From contig JAEUJW010000011.1 of the NCBI GenBank assembly GCA_016793465.1, positions 49,141-113,140 of the forward strand: a stretch of 64,000 nucleotides of DNA, read 5' to 3'. Positions 7,477 to 16,364 of this stretch are shown piece after piece. The notes below the pieces were generated by a model. That model had not been told where the DNA came from, did no database searches, and saw only the letters and a program-made list of their open reading frames with translations. The translations under genes and the position numbers were made by a program. The number at the start of each line of letters is the position of its first letter. Positions within the stretch are counted from its first letter, which is position 1. The stretch is from Myxococcales bacterium. Lineage in GTDB: Bacteria; Myxococcota; Polyangia; Nannocystales; Nannocystaceae.

Positions 7477-9306
7477 ATGACCGCCCCGCTCTCGTCGTCC
7501 AGCCCTGTCCCGCTCGCTGACCTCGCGCCGGCGGTGTTTCGTCCGGTCGCGTGCGCGGCCGATCAGATCGTGGCGGTCGGCGAGGAGGGCACGCGGACCG
7601 GCCGGGCGCTCATGCGCGACGTGATGGCGGTGGTCGCCAGGCTGCCGCCGGCGACGCCCGGCAGCCAGGTGCTGGTGGTCTGCGGCGACCGCTACCGCGT
7701 CGCCGTCGCCGCCCTGGCCGCCTGGCAGGCCGGGCACGCGGTCGCCCTGCCGCCCAACGCCGCGCCCGAGACGGTGCGGGCGCTGCGGCGCGGGGCCGGG
7801 GTCGTCGCGCTGCTGCACGACACCGACTTCGAGGACCCGCACGACCTCCGCCCGTGGCTCGCGGAGGCTGCCTCGGAGGACATGTCCGATGGACCAGGCC
7901 CCGAGGCGCTGGCGGCGATCGCGGGCGACCGGGTGATCGCCACGGTGTACACCTCGGGCAGCACGGGCGCGCACCAGGCCTGCCCGAAGACGGCCGGGCA
8001 GCTGCTCGGCGAGGCGGCGGCGCTGGTCGGCTGCTTCGGCGTGGCGGCGGGGCAGCGGGTCATCGCCACCGTCCCGCCGCATCACCTGTACGGGCTGCTG
8101 TTCAGCGTGCTGGTGCCGCTGGCGGCCGCGGCGAGCTTCGTGCGCGACACGCCGCTGCACGCCGAGACGGTCGCCGCGGTGGCCCGGCGCTGGTCGGCGG
8201 ACATCCTGGTCAGCGTGCCGGTGCACCTGCGCAGCCTGACCGTGCTGGCCGCGGGCGAGCTGCCGCCGCTGGTGCGGGTGTTCTCGTCGGGCGCGCCGCT
8301 GCCGGGGGACACCGCGGAGTCGCTCGGCGCGCAGCTCGGGCTGTGGGTGACGGAGATCTTCGGGGCCTCGGAGACCGGCGGGATCGCGTGGCGCAGGCAC
8401 TCGCCCGACCACACCGGCGGGGCCTGGCAGCCGCTGCCGGGCGTGACGGTGACGGCCGACGAGGAGGGCGGGATGTTGCTGGTCTCGCCGTTCGTGCCGC
8501 CGGAGGCGCCGCGGCCGTTCATGTGCGCCGACCAGATCGAGGCGACCGGCGACGGCCGCTTCCACCTGCTCGGGCGCCGCGACGGCGTGCTGAAGATCGG
8601 CGGCAAGCGGGTCGCGCTGGCCGAGGTCGAGGCGCGCCTGCTGGCCCAGCCCGATGTCGCCGACGCGGCGGTGGCGGCGATCGAGGTCGGCGAGCCGCGC
8701 GGGCACGAGATCGTGGCCGCGGTGGTGGTCAAGGAGGCGGGGCGAGATCCGGCGGAGGTGGTGTCGCGCCTGCGCCACGGCCTGTTGCAGTGGTTCGACC
8801 CGGTGGTGGTGCCGCGGCGGATCCGGGTGGTGCCGGCGCTGCCGCGCGAGGCCAGCGGCAAGCTGACGCGCGCGCGCCTGCTGGCGCTGTTCGACCGGGT
8901 GACCGCGCCGCGCACCGACTTCGTGATCCGCGAGCACAGCCAGAGCGGATCGCGGCACCGCTTCGCCGTGCAGGTGCCGGTCGACCTGGCGTTCTTCAAG
9001 GGGCACTTCGCGGGCTACCCGGTGCTGCCGGGCGTGGCCCAGACGACCCTGGCGATCGCGCGGGTGCGGGCGATCCACCCCGAGCTCGGCGAGCCGCGCA
9101 AGGTGACGCGGTTGAAGTTCCGCCGCACGATCGGCCCGGGCGACGAGGTCGAGCTGCGGCTGAACGTCGACGGCGCGCGCCGGCAGGTGGGCTTCGAGAT
9201 CGCCCGCGGGGCCGAGCTGTGCACCACGGGGCTGCTGGACTACGCCGGGGAGTTCGCTCCGCGGTCCGCCGAGGTTGGCGATGGCGGCGAGCGACCCGCA
9301 GAGTGA
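7477..9306 (+). CDS. Acyl/aryl-CoA or -ACP ligase fused to a hotdog dehydratase (ApeH-ApeI fusion)
   Basis: 609 residues. Residues about 1-465 are an ANL adenylating enzyme: P-loop TSGSTG near 159, the A5-type FGASETGG, DGRFHLLGRRDGVLKIGGKRV, and the catalytic Lys in ASGKLTR. Residues about 475-609 are a FabZ/FabA-like hotdog domain with FFKGHFAGYPVLPGVAQ. In APE clusters the ligase activates the aryl starter and the dehydratase removes water from 3-hydroxyacyl chains. In Gammaproteobacteria these are usually separate genes. An ammonia-lyase downstream could supply the aryl acid. An in-frame palindrome copy (7880-7899) encodes DMSDGPG within the ANL domain. Confidence 0.88.
   Translation: MTAPLSSSSPVPLADLAPAVFRPVACAADQIVAVGEEGTRTGRALMRDVMAVVARLPPATPGSQVLVVCGDRYRVAVAALAAWQAGHAVALPPNAAPETVRALRRGAGVVALLHDTDFEDPHDLRPWLAEAASEDMSDGPGPEALAAIAGDRVIATVYTSGSTGAHQACPKTAGQLLGEAAALVGCFGVAAGQRVIATVPPHHLYGLLFSVLVPLAAAASFVRDTPLHAETVAAVARRWSADILVSVPVHLRSLTVLAAGELPPLVRVFSSGAPLPGDTAESLGAQLGLWVTEIFGASETGGIAWRRHSPDHTGGAWQPLPGVTVTADEEGGMLLVSPFVPPEAPRPFMCADQIEATGDGRFHLLGRRDGVLKIGGKRVALAEVEARLLAQPDVADAAVAAIEVGEPRGHEIVAAVVVKEAGRDPAEVVSRLRHGLLQWFDPVVVPRRIRVVPALPREASGKLTRARLLALFDRVTAPRTDFVIREHSQSGSRHRFAVQVPVDLAFFKGHFAGYPVLPGVAQTTLAIARVRAIHPELGEPRKVTRLKFRRTIGPGDEVELRLNVDGARRQVGFEIARGAELCTTGLLDYAGEFAPRSAEVGDGGERPAE
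7880..7899 (+). repeat. Dispersed palindrome copy in the ligase gene
   Basis: ACATGTCCGATGGACCAGGC has intact outer arms and a diverged centre. It is read as D-M-S-D-G-P-G. Confidence 0.55.
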
Positions 9307-10093
9307 GCCCGCGGGCGGCTGGCCCGAGGGACAGGCGGCCGGCTTCACGCCGTGCGCGCTGATCCCGACCTACAACAACCCGCGCACGCTGCGGGCGGTG
9401 GTGGAGCAGGTGCGGGCGCACCTGCCGGTGGTGGTGGTCGACGACGGCAGCGCGGCCGAGGGCCGGCGCGAGGCGGAGCGGCTGGCGGCGGACGGGCTGG
9501 CGGCGGTGACCCACCGCGAGCGCAACGGCGGCAAGGGGGCGGCGGTCAAGACGGGCTTCGTGTTCGCGCGGTCGCTCGGCTACACGCACGCGCTGCAGGT
9601 CGACGCCGACGGGCAGCACGCGCTGGCCGACATCCCGGAGTTCCTGGCGGCGGCGCGGCGCGACCCGTCGGCGCTGATCCTGGGGGCGCCGGTGTACGAC
9701 GCGTCGGCGCCGCGCGGGCGGCTGATCGGGCGCCGCATCACGCTGTTCTGGACCGACGTCGAGGCCGGGCGCGGGGTCATCCGCGACCCGATGTGCGGGT
9801 TCCGGGTCTACCCGCTGGCGGCCGCGCTGGCGGTCGGGCGCACCGGCGACCGCATGGACTTCGACATCGAGGTCGCGGTGCGCATGGCCTGGATGGGCGT
9901 GCCGATCGTCAACCTGCCGACCAAGGTGCGCTACCTGTCGGCGGCCGAGGGCGGGGTCTCGCACTTTCGCATGGTGCGCGACAACTTCAAGATCGGCTGG
10001 CTGCACACGCGGCTGTCGATCACGGCGCTGCTGTGGCTGCCGATCCTGCGGCTGCTCGGGCGAGCGCCGCGGCGCCGGCTGACGCAGGGGTAG
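9281..10093 (+). CDS. Family 2 glycosyltransferase (GT-A), ApeJ glycosyltransferase part
   Basis: 270 residues from ATG 9281, overlapping the ligase by 26 nt. GT2 motifs are clear: CALIPTYNN, VVDDGS (D54), the DADGQH metal site near 108, and a DFDIEVAVRMAW acceptor region. A hydrophobic stretch near the C-terminus (ITALLWLPILRLL) may tether it to the membrane. In APE clusters ApeJ fuses GT2 to an LpxL-like acyltransferase. Here the two halves are separate genes 6.3 kb apart. The likely role is attachment of a sugar or head group to the polyene; the acceptor is unknown. Confidence 0.85.
   Translation: MAASDPQSEPAGGWPEGQAAGFTPCALIPTYNNPRTLRAVVEQVRAHLPVVVVDDGSAAEGRREAERLAADGLAAVTHRERNGGKGAAVKTGFVFARSLGYTHALQVDADGQHALADIPEFLAAARRDPSALILGAPVYDASAPRGRLIGRRITLFWTDVEAGRGVIRDPMCGFRVYPLAAALAVGRTGDRMDFDIEVAVRMAWMGVPIVNLPTKVRYLSAAEGGVSHFRMVRDNFKIGWLHTRLSITALLWLPILRLLGRAPRRRLTQG
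9317..9336 (-). repeat. Degenerate dispersed palindrome copy
   Basis: The reverse strand reads GCCTGTCCCTCGGGCCAGCC, so one arm is well kept. It lies in the 5' end of the GT2 gene in a different reading frame from most coding copies. Confidence 0.35.
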
Positions 10094-10176
10094 CCTGGCC
10101 TGCGGGACAGGTGGCGCGGCGGCGGCTCGCGGGGCCGCGCGCGGGCGGCGTCGACGGGATGTCCCATGGGACAGGT
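10093..10176. repeat. Two dispersed palindrome copies in the gap after GT2
   Basis: A reverse-orientation copy at 10093-10112 (ACCTGTCCCGCAGGCCAGGC on the minus strand) begins at the last base of the GT2 stop. A second at 10157-10176 contains the perfect 14-bp palindrome TGTCCCATGGGACA. These sit at the left junction of the block that splits the pigment locus. Confidence 0.55.
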
Positions 10177-10321
10177 GAGCGACCGCGGGTGAACGCTGTA
10201 GCGCGGGCGGGCGAGCCCGCGGAGGCCGCGGCTCGCCGGCCGGGGTCGCGGGTGCGCCGGGCGATCGTGCCAGCGGATGAAGCCGACGACGTGCCGCGTC
10301 GAGGCGGTTATCCTGATGGCG

Positions 10322-12022
10322 ATGACATTCGTTCGCGCTGGCGTCGTCGCGACGCTGGTGGTCGCGGCGTGCAGCGCGACCACGTTCGAGTCTCACGAGG
10401 CGCCGCCGCCGCCGCCGGCGATGACGGCGATGGCGGTGCCGGTCGCCGCGCCGGCGATCGTGACAGCGCCGGCGGTGCGCGCCGGGCCGGCGGCGCCGTC
10501 GTTCTGCGCCCTCGCGCCGCCGGGCATGCGCTGCGTCGAGGCCGGGTCGCCGGCGGAGGGCGTCGAGCTGTCGGCGTTCTACATCGACGAGCGGGCGGCG
10601 CCGGTGCGGGCGCTCGCGGCCTGCCGCGCGGCGGGGGCGTGCACGCGGGGGCCGAAGAAGGGGCAGGCCGAGCACGAGGCGGCGATCGTCGACTGGCAGC
10701 GAGCGCGCGAGCTGTGCGCGTGGCTGGGCAAGCGCCTGCCGAGCGAGTGGGAGTGGCAGCACGGGGCCAAGGGGCTGGCCGGCGCGGGGCTCGAGTGGAC
10801 GGGCACGGCGGCGGCGCGCAGCTGCGGGGCCGAGTGCAGCGGCCGCGATCCGCTGGGGCCGTGCGACGGAGCGCACCCGTGCGGGTCGCGGCGGGTGCTG
10901 CGGTCGTCGGCGGCGCGCGAGGAGGCGGGCGCGCTGTCGACGTCGCGGTCGCCGACGGTCCGCTGCGCGAGCGACGGGCCCGCGCTGGCGACCTGGCCGC
11001 CGCGCCAGCTCGTCACGCCGTGGCCGGCGGGCGCGCGGCCGCAGGCGCCGGACGAGGCCCAGCAGCGCGTGGCCGCGGCGATCGACCAGGACCCGATCGA
11101 GGACAAGCAGATCTGCGGCGAGGAGGTGCGCGCGACCTGGGCGCCGGCGCTGCAGAAGGGCGGGCGGGCGACCACGACGTGCCGCGATCCGTTCCCGTAC
11201 ATCATGGCCAACGAGGGGCGCACGCACGTGTGGGAGCCGTTCGTGGCCGACGTGGGCGGCGGCTACGTGGGGGTGGCGAGCGACCAGAACTACAGCTTGC
11301 TGGCGGCGGCGGGCAGCACGTACGCGTGGCTCCTCGACTACGACCCGCGGGTGGTCGCGCATCACCGCCGGCTGCGCGCGCTCATCCTGCGATCCGAGAC
11401 GCCGGAGGCGTTCGTGGCCCGGTTCGCGCCGGAGAACGTCAAGACGTCGCTGGCGATCCTCGAGGAGGTGTACGCGGGCGCGGCGGACCTCGAGAAGTTG
11501 AAGTCGGGGTTCAAGGCCACGCGCGAGGAGCTGTGGCCGTACTACGAGGCCCAGCGCGCGGCCCCGCCGAAGGGCGGCGAGGGCAAGGGCTGGCTGGCCG
11601 ACGCGGAGCGCTACGCGTACGTGCGGGCGATGTACGAGCAGGGCCGCATCGTGCCGGTCAAGGGCGACCTGATGGGCACGCGGACGCTGGCGTCGATCGC
11701 CGCGGCCGCGCGCGCGCTCGATGTGCCGATCCGCGTGGTCTACCTGTCGAACGCGCCGAGCGCGTGGGGCGGGGAGCTCAACCCGGCGTTCAAGGCCAAC
11801 CTGCGCGGGCTGCCGTTCGACGAGCGGTCGCTGGTGCTGCAGACCAGCAACTCGAAGGGCTTCAAGCGGGCGTCGTACTGGCACTACAACATCGCCGACG
11901 GGCGCCACGTGCAGCGGCTGCTCGGGCGCGGGGGGGTCGACACGGTGGCGAAGCTGCTGGACGGGCGGATCCCCTCGCCGGACGTCGACGTGTCGGTGCT
12001 GGCCCTGCCGGGCGCGCAGTAG
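10322..12022 (+). CDS. Lipoprotein with FGE-sulfatase-like fragment and Rossmann-like C-terminal domain
   Basis: 566 residues. The signal peptide ends in the lipobox VVAAC. ATG 10316 is two codons upstream in frame, and TATCCT (10309-10314) favours 10322. Residues about 70-200 recall part of a formylglycine-generating/sulfatase-modifying domain (LPSEWEWQHGAKG) but lack an obvious complete active site. The C-terminal 300 residues have a Rossmann-like look: GGGYVGVASDQNY with LLDYDP downstream, then KGDLMGTRT and a closing YWHYN. I recognise the pattern from uncharacterised myxobacterial and spirochaetal proteins and cannot name a function. It is the first of four genes that interrupt the pigment operon. 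Confidence 0.7.
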   Translation: MTFVRAGVVATLVVAACSATTFESHEAPPPPPAMTAMAVPVAAPAIVTAPAVRAGPAAPSFCALAPPGMRCVEAGSPAEGVELSAFYIDERAAPVRALAACRAAGACTRGPKKGQAEHEAAIVDWQRARELCAWLGKRLPSEWEWQHGAKGLAGAGLEWTGTAAARSCGAECSGRDPLGPCDGAHPCGSRRVLRSSAAREEAGALSTSRSPTVRCASDGPALATWPPRQLVTPWPAGARPQAPDEAQQRVAAAIDQDPIEDKQICGEEVRATWAPALQKGGRATTTCRDPFPYIMANEGRTHVWEPFVADVGGGYVGVASDQNYSLLAAAGSTYAWLLDYDPRVVAHHRRLRALILRSETPEAFVARFAPENVKTSLAILEEVYAGAADLEKLKSGFKATREELWPYYEAQRAAPPKGGEGKGWLADAERYAYVRAMYEQGRIVPVKGDLMGTRTLASIAAAARALDVPIRVVYLSNAPSAWGGELNPAFKANLRGLPFDERSLVLQTSNSKGFKRASYWHYNIADGRHVQRLLGRGGVDTVAKLLDGRIPSPDVDVSVLALPGAQ

Positions 12023-12049
12023 GCCGCGGGAACGCGGTATGCTGCGGCG

Positions 12050-14203
12050 ATGGTGCGCGGCGGACTTCGGCTGGTGCTCGGCGTGGGGCTCGCGCTGGCG
12101 GGCGCGCCCGCGCGGGCCGCTCCGGCGCACGTCGGCTTCCCCGGGTTCGACGCGGCGCGCGAGCGGGTGATCTTCGGCGGGGTGCCGGGGACGTCGAATT
12201 ACGAGCCTGTCCCGCAGGCCAGATCCTCGGGGACATGGCGCGAAGACCAGCACGCGCTGGCCTTCGACGGGCCGGAGGTCGGGCGCGAGGGCGTGTGGCT
12301 CGCGGGGGAGCCGCTGGCGGACGGGCTGGTGCGCCTGCGGGTCGAGCTCGGCGGCAAGGTCGACATGAGCCTGCTGGTGCGCGCGGGCTGGGACCCGGCG
12401 GTCGCGCTGAAGAGCGGCTACGGGGTGTCGCTGGCGGGCGACCGCCTGCGGCTCGACCGCTGGGACCACGGCATGGCGGTGCCGCTGACGCCGGCGGTCA
12501 AGGTCGCGGGGCTCGGCGGCAAGCTGCGGCGCGTCGAGGTGGTGGTGCTGCTGATCGGCCCGCAGATCTCGGCGCAGGTGTACGACGGCGGGTCGTTCGA
12601 GCTGCTGGCGAGCGTGAGCGGGCGCGACGACGCCTACCCGGCGGGGCAGGTCGGCGTGCGCGCGGGGCCCAGGCAGGCGAAGGAGCACCGCTTCACGCTG
12701 CTGGCGGCCATGCCGATCGCGCCGCCGGGGGCGCCGGCGCAGGTGCAGGGGCCGTACGGGAGCCTGCGGTGGTTGTTCGTCGATCCGCGGGATCGCGGGC
12801 GGGTGCCGCCGGAGCTGCGCCGGAAGATCGTCGAGCCGGTGCCGGTCGAGGGCGTGGCCAGCGAGCTGGCGCTGGCGCTCGGGCCGGGCGAGGCCGAGAT
12901 GTTGCGGCGAGCGGGGGCGCGGGTCGTGGCGGAGCGCGGTGACCTGCCGTGGGCGGCGACCGACCCCGAGTTCCGCGCGGCCGCCGGCAAGCCGCCGGAG
13001 CGCACGCCGACGGGCTTTCGCGTCGACGCGTCGTACAAGGATCCGGCGCTCGTCGAGGGCCTGCTGCGGGCGTACGCGGAGCGGTTCCCGGGCACGGCGG
13101 CGCTGCGGCAGATCGGCGCGAGCCACCACGAGCGGCCGCTGTGGGCGCTGAAGATCAGCGACGATCCGGAGCGCGACGAGGACGAGCCGGCCGTGTTGAT
13201 CAATGGGGCGCACCACGGCAGCGAGCTGCTGTCGATCGAGTACGCGCTCGACGCGGCGGCGCACCTGCTCGAGGGCGCCGAGATGCGGCGGGCGCTGGCG
13301 GGGCTCGAGATCTGGGTGGTGCCGCTGGTCAACCCCGACGGCAACTTCCACTACATGCACCGATCGCGGGCCGGCGGCCGCAAGAACGGGCGCGACAACG
13401 ACGGCGACGGGGTGCACTCGAGCTGGGACGGCGTCGATCTGAACCGCAACTACCCGTTCCAGTGGGGCGCGCTCGGCGAGCTCGGGAGCCGCTCGCTGTA
13501 CTCGGACGGGCGCTACCGCGGGCCCTCGCCGGCGAGCGAGCCCGAGACCGGGGCGATGATGCGGCTGGCGGCCGAGCGGCGGTTCGTGGCGGCCATCTCG
13601 TTCCACACGCTGGCCACGGCGATCCTCTCGCCGTACACGATCGAGGGCGTGGCCATGCCGGCGGCCGACGACGCGTGGACGTTCGCCGAGGGGGTGGCCG
13701 CGGCGGCGCCGGTGCAGCCGAACGGGCGGCCATACCGGGTGAAGCGGCGGCTGTACGCGGTCGACGGGACCGACCAGGACTGGCACCGCTTCACGTACGG
13801 CACGCTGGCGTACATCGTCGAGGGGTCGCACCACAACCCGCGGGAGCCCGAGCTGCGGCGCGCGGCGGTGGCGGCGACGCGGCCGGTGTGGACGGCGCTG
13901 CTCGAGCGGGTGCTGACCGGGCCGGCGATCGTCGGGCACGTGCGCGACGCGACGGGGGCGCCGGTCGAGGCGGAGGTGGTGGTCGAGGAGCTGGCGCCGG
14001 TGTCGGGCGAGTACTGGACGTCGCGGCCGCGCGACGGGCGGTTCGACCGCGTGCTGCCGGGGCCGGGTCGCTACACGCTGCGGGCGCGGGTCGGCGAGTG
14101 CCCGGCGGTGCGGAGGACGGTCGAGGCGCGGCCGCGGGTGAGCGTCGAGCTGGTCGTGCAGCGCACCTGCGAGGCCGCGAGCCCGGGCGCGACGTCGCCG
14201 TGA
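12050..14203 (+). CDS. Secreted M14-family zinc carboxypeptidase with N-terminal jelly-roll-like domain
   Basis: 717 residues with a Sec signal peptide (ALAGAPARAA). Residues about 30-220 look like a LamG/DUF1080-type beta domain. The M14 domain (about 320-630) has zinc ligands H389 and E392 in HHGSE, H519 in SFHT, the PLVNPDG and GVDLNRNYP signatures, and the catalytic Glu591 in IVEGSHH. A C-terminal carboxypeptidase-regulatory-like beta domain follows (from GHVRDATGAP). It probably degrades peptides or peptidoglycan stems outside the cell, fitting a predator. TATGCT lies 6 nt before the ATG. A palindrome copy (12205-12224) lies in the N-terminal domain. Confidence 0.88.
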   Translation: MVRGGLRLVLGVGLALAGAPARAAPAHVGFPGFDAARERVIFGGVPGTSNYEPVPQARSSGTWREDQHALAFDGPEVGREGVWLAGEPLADGLVRLRVELGGKVDMSLLVRAGWDPAVALKSGYGVSLAGDRLRLDRWDHGMAVPLTPAVKVAGLGGKLRRVEVVVLLIGPQISAQVYDGGSFELLASVSGRDDAYPAGQVGVRAGPRQAKEHRFTLLAAMPIAPPGAPAQVQGPYGSLRWLFVDPRDRGRVPPELRRKIVEPVPVEGVASELALALGPGEAEMLRRAGARVVAERGDLPWAATDPEFRAAAGKPPERTPTGFRVDASYKDPALVEGLLRAYAERFPGTAALRQIGASHHERPLWALKISDDPERDEDEPAVLINGAHHGSELLSIEYALDAAAHLLEGAEMRRALAGLEIWVVPLVNPDGNFHYMHRSRAGGRKNGRDNDGDGVHSSWDGVDLNRNYPFQWGALGELGSRSLYSDGRYRGPSPASEPETGAMMRLAAERRFVAAISFHTLATAILSPYTIEGVAMPAADDAWTFAEGVAAAAPVQPNGRPYRVKRRLYAVDGTDQDWHRFTYGTLAYIVEGSHHNPREPELRRAAVAATRPVWTALLERVLTGPAIVGHVRDATGAPVEAEVVVEELAPVSGEYWTSRPRDGRFDRVLPGPGRYTLRARVGECPAVRRTVEARPRVSVELVVQRTCEAASPGATSP
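12205..12224 (+). repeat. Dispersed palindrome copy in the peptidase gene
   Basis: GCCTGTCCCGCAGGCCAGAT matches the CTGTCCC-nCAGGCCAG subtype. It is read as P-V-P-Q-A-R, not in the common L-S-E frame. GGGACATGG follows 16 nt later. Confidence 0.4.
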
Positions 14204-14253
14204 ACGTCGGTCGTGGTGCGCGTGCGGGGCGTCGACGATCGGCGAGGGTGCGT

Positions 14254-14293
14254 CACCGATGCCGTGCGGCAAGCGCCGGGCGCGACATCGGTG
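14254..14293. terminator. Inverted repeat CACCGATG / CATCGGTG
   Basis: Perfect 8-bp arms (14254-14261 and 14286-14293) separated by 24 nt in the gap after the peptidase gene. There is no T-run. It may be a weak terminator or an operator for the next gene. Confidence 0.3.
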
Positions 14294-14298
14294 TCATG

Positions 14299-14327
14299 CT
14301 GACGCGCGGGGTCCGGCCGTGTACCGT
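14299..14327 (+). promoter_or_regulatory. Putative promoter before the MYXO-CTERM-like protein
   Basis: CTGACG, 17 nt, TACCGT (14322-14327), then 6 nt to the ATG at 14334. Confidence 0.35.
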
Positions 14328-14333
14328 GAGGGC

Positions 14334-15512
14334 ATGACACTTACGCTTGATCAGATGATGCGGGCGATCCCCGTGGCGGCGGCGGCGACGCTGGGGTTCG
14401 CGGAGGAGGCCGCGGCGGCGGAGGCCGTGTCGTGCGGCGGTGCGGCCACGGGGTACTACGATCCGTGCAGCGACTACGAGGGGTGGACCGAGCTGGTGCT
14501 CGAGTCGTCGGGTGCGATCCCGGTCGACGGCGTGCTGGTGCTGCAGGGCACCTACCAGGGCGGGGCGCAGTCGCTCGAGGGGCTGGCGTTGACGGTCACC
14601 ACCGACGGCATGGAGCTGCCGGGCGTGTTCGAGTCGACGCAGCAGCAGGGGCTGCTGGTGTGGCGGCCGAGCATGCCGTGGACGGCCGGGGCGACCTACC
14701 AGATCAGCGGCGGGGCGAGCAACGCGGACGCCGACGGGTCGTGCGTGCCGGCGACGGTGCCGGTCAGCGGCGAGGTCACGATCGGGGGCGAGCCGGGCGC
14801 GGCGCTGAAGGCCGTCGAGGTCACCGGCATGGTGTCGGTCACGCAGATCGCGACCGTCGACCTGCACAAGTTCGCGTGCTGCGAGGGGGCGGGTCCGACG
14901 CTGATCGGCGGCGGGTGCTACGGCAACGACACGGTGCAGTTCGACCCGAACCTGTGCATCCCGCTCGAGGAGATCGGGTTCCTCGAGCTGTCGCTGACCG
15001 GGACGCCGGCCGCGGGGCCGCCGGTGGATCAGCAGGTGGTCTACAACCATGTCGTCGACGGGGTGATCGTCAGCCAGGGCGCGTCGCCGAATTTCGCGTT
15101 CGGCGGGGCGCAGCAGCCGGTCTGCGTGCAGGTCGACGCGTTCGACCTCGGCAGCAAGCAGGCGGTCGACGGCGTGCCGGCGTGCTTCGGCGAGGACGTG
15201 GTCGACGTGCTCGGGCCGCACTCGGTCGACCCGACCGGCAAGCTCGGCTGCGATCTGTTCGTGTGCGAGATCAACGAGTTCGGCGACGGCTGGGACCAGA
15301 CCGCGTGCGCGCCGCTGGGCGGCGACGGCGGGCCGACCAGCGGACCGACGAGCGGGCCGACCGGCGGCGAGGACGCGAGCGGGAGCAGCGGCGACGCGGG
15401 CGGGCAGGACGGCGACAAGGGCTGCGGCTGCGACGCGACCGGGGCGGGGCCGCCGGGGCTGGCGATGGTGGTAGTGTTCGTGCTGCTGGGACGTCGCCGC
15501 CGCCTGGCCTGA
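14334..15512 (+). CDS. Secreted surface protein with MYXO-CTERM-like C-terminus
   Basis: 392 residues. An N-terminal Ala-rich segment ending AAAAEA serves as a signal peptide; ATG 14358 is an alternative start that puts the Arg next to the hydrophobic core. The body has paired Cys residues and beta-rich sequence without a family I recognise. The tail has TSGPTSGPTGG repeats, then KGCGCDATG, a hydrophobic helix and RRRR. This is the Cys-helix-basic arrangement of MYXO-CTERM sorting tails, which are processed and anchored at the surface of myxobacteria. Its stop is embedded in a palindrome copy (15502-15521). Confidence 0.75.
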   Translation: MTLTLDQMMRAIPVAAAATLGFAEEAAAAEAVSCGGAATGYYDPCSDYEGWTELVLESSGAIPVDGVLVLQGTYQGGAQSLEGLALTVTTDGMELPGVFESTQQQGLLVWRPSMPWTAGATYQISGGASNADADGSCVPATVPVSGEVTIGGEPGAALKAVEVTGMVSVTQIATVDLHKFACCEGAGPTLIGGGCYGNDTVQFDPNLCIPLEEIGFLELSLTGTPAAGPPVDQQVVYNHVVDGVIVSQGASPNFAFGGAQQPVCVQVDAFDLGSKQAVDGVPACFGEDVVDVLGPHSVDPTGKLGCDLFVCEINEFGDGWDQTACAPLGGDGGPTSGPTSGPTGGEDASGSSGDAGGQDGDKGCGCDATGAGPPGLAMVVVFVLLGRRRRLA

Positions 15513-15521
15513 GGGACAGCC
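15502..15521 (-). repeat. Dispersed palindrome copy spanning a gene junction
   Basis: The reverse strand reads GGCTGTCCCTCAGGCCAGGC. The element supplies the TGA of the upstream gene and the bases just before the ATG at 15522. Confidence 0.5.
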
Positions 15522-16328
15522 ATGAAGACCACCACGCTCGCGCTCGCGCTGCTGCTGTCCGCCTGTCCGGGCGACCCGGGCGGGGGCGACGCGGGCAGCA
15601 GCGAGGGCGGGTCGTCGGAGGGCACGTCGACCACCGGCGTCGACCCGTGCCTCGACGTGGTGTGCGGCGCGGGGGCGCGCTGCGACGGGTGGGCGGGCCA
15701 GTGCTTCTGCGATCCGGGGCTGCACGGCGACCCGGCGAGCGGGTGCGCGGCGCACCCCGACTACTGCGGCGACGCGGAGGCCGAGCTCGGCCACGGGGTG
15801 TGCACGCACGCGGTGCCGGACCGGGCCACGTGGGAGGCCATGTCGACCGTGGGCAGCGAGGCGGAGGGGCTGGTGCGGCTCGGCAAGTATCTCGCGCCGC
15901 TGGTCCCGGAGGCGCCGCTGCCGACGCTGTTCGGCGATCGTCAGCAGTACAGCCTGCACATCTGCATGCTGCAGGAGGCCTTCAAGGGGGTGTTCCCGAC
16001 GTTCACGCAGGCCGACTACCTCGAGCTGGTGTTTCGTCGGGCCACGCGCACCATGTTCGCGGGCAGCATCTACGAGGTGCGCAGCGAGGCGGCGGCGGTG
16101 CGCTTCGTGTTCACCATCGAGGTGCCCGACGACCCCCACGAGCTGATGCACGAGGACGAGGCGTACACGGTGTATCGCCACCTGCAGGACCGCTTCGCCG
16201 CGGGCGAGCTGGGCTTCATGCCGCGCTCGGCCGCGCAGCAGGGCGTGGCCCTCGGGTGGGGCGCGACGGGCATGCCGGTGGTGTTCAACGCGGGCGTGCA
16301 GGAGCCGACGCCGATGCAGTGCGAGTGA
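15522..16328 (+). CDS. Lipoprotein with EGF-like Cys cluster
   Basis: 268 residues. The signal peptide ends in LLLSAC, followed by a Gly/Ser/Thr linker, then an EGF-like six-Cys segment (CLDVVCGAGARCDG through CFCDPG). The remaining 180 residues (from YCGDAEAEL) are unrecognised. It starts 9 nt after the preceding stop, so it is probably co-transcribed with the MYXO-CTERM-like gene. The protein is predicted to be anchored to a membrane and exposed. Function unknown. Confidence 0.75.
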   Translation: MKTTTLALALLLSACPGDPGGGDAGSSEGGSSEGTSTTGVDPCLDVVCGAGARCDGWAGQCFCDPGLHGDPASGCAAHPDYCGDAEAELGHGVCTHAVPDRATWEAMSTVGSEAEGLVRLGKYLAPLVPEAPLPTLFGDRQQYSLHICMLQEAFKGVFPTFTQADYLELVFRRATRTMFAGSIYEVRSEAAAVRFVFTIEVPDDPHELMHEDEAYTVYRHLQDRFAAGELGFMPRSAAQQGVALGWGATGMPVVFNAGVQEPTPMQCE

Positions 16329-16334
16329 GGCGCG

Positions 16335-16364
16335 TTGACGCGGGCGCGCGCGGCGTGCGAGGCT
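16335..16364 (+). promoter_or_regulatory. Putative promoter of the second pigment operon
   Basis: TTGACG (16335-16340), 18 nt, GAGGCT (16359-16364), then 7 nt to the GTG at 16372. The element order and spacing match those before 6533 and 32047. Confidence 0.4.

Noticed and set aside
10322..12022. Complete formylglycine-generating enzyme
   Set aside because: Only a fragment of the fold is recognisable, and the paired active-site Cys region is not evident. The rest is a different domain.
8996..14272. Very long minus-strand open frame (1758 codons) and similar long frames at 833-2209, 27443-29600, 47518-50367 and 56918-59293
   Set aside because: They are antisense or off-frame shadows of strong genes. 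They are dominated by Arg, Ala, Pro, Gly and His, with no motifs, as expected from a genome whose third positions are almost always G or C.
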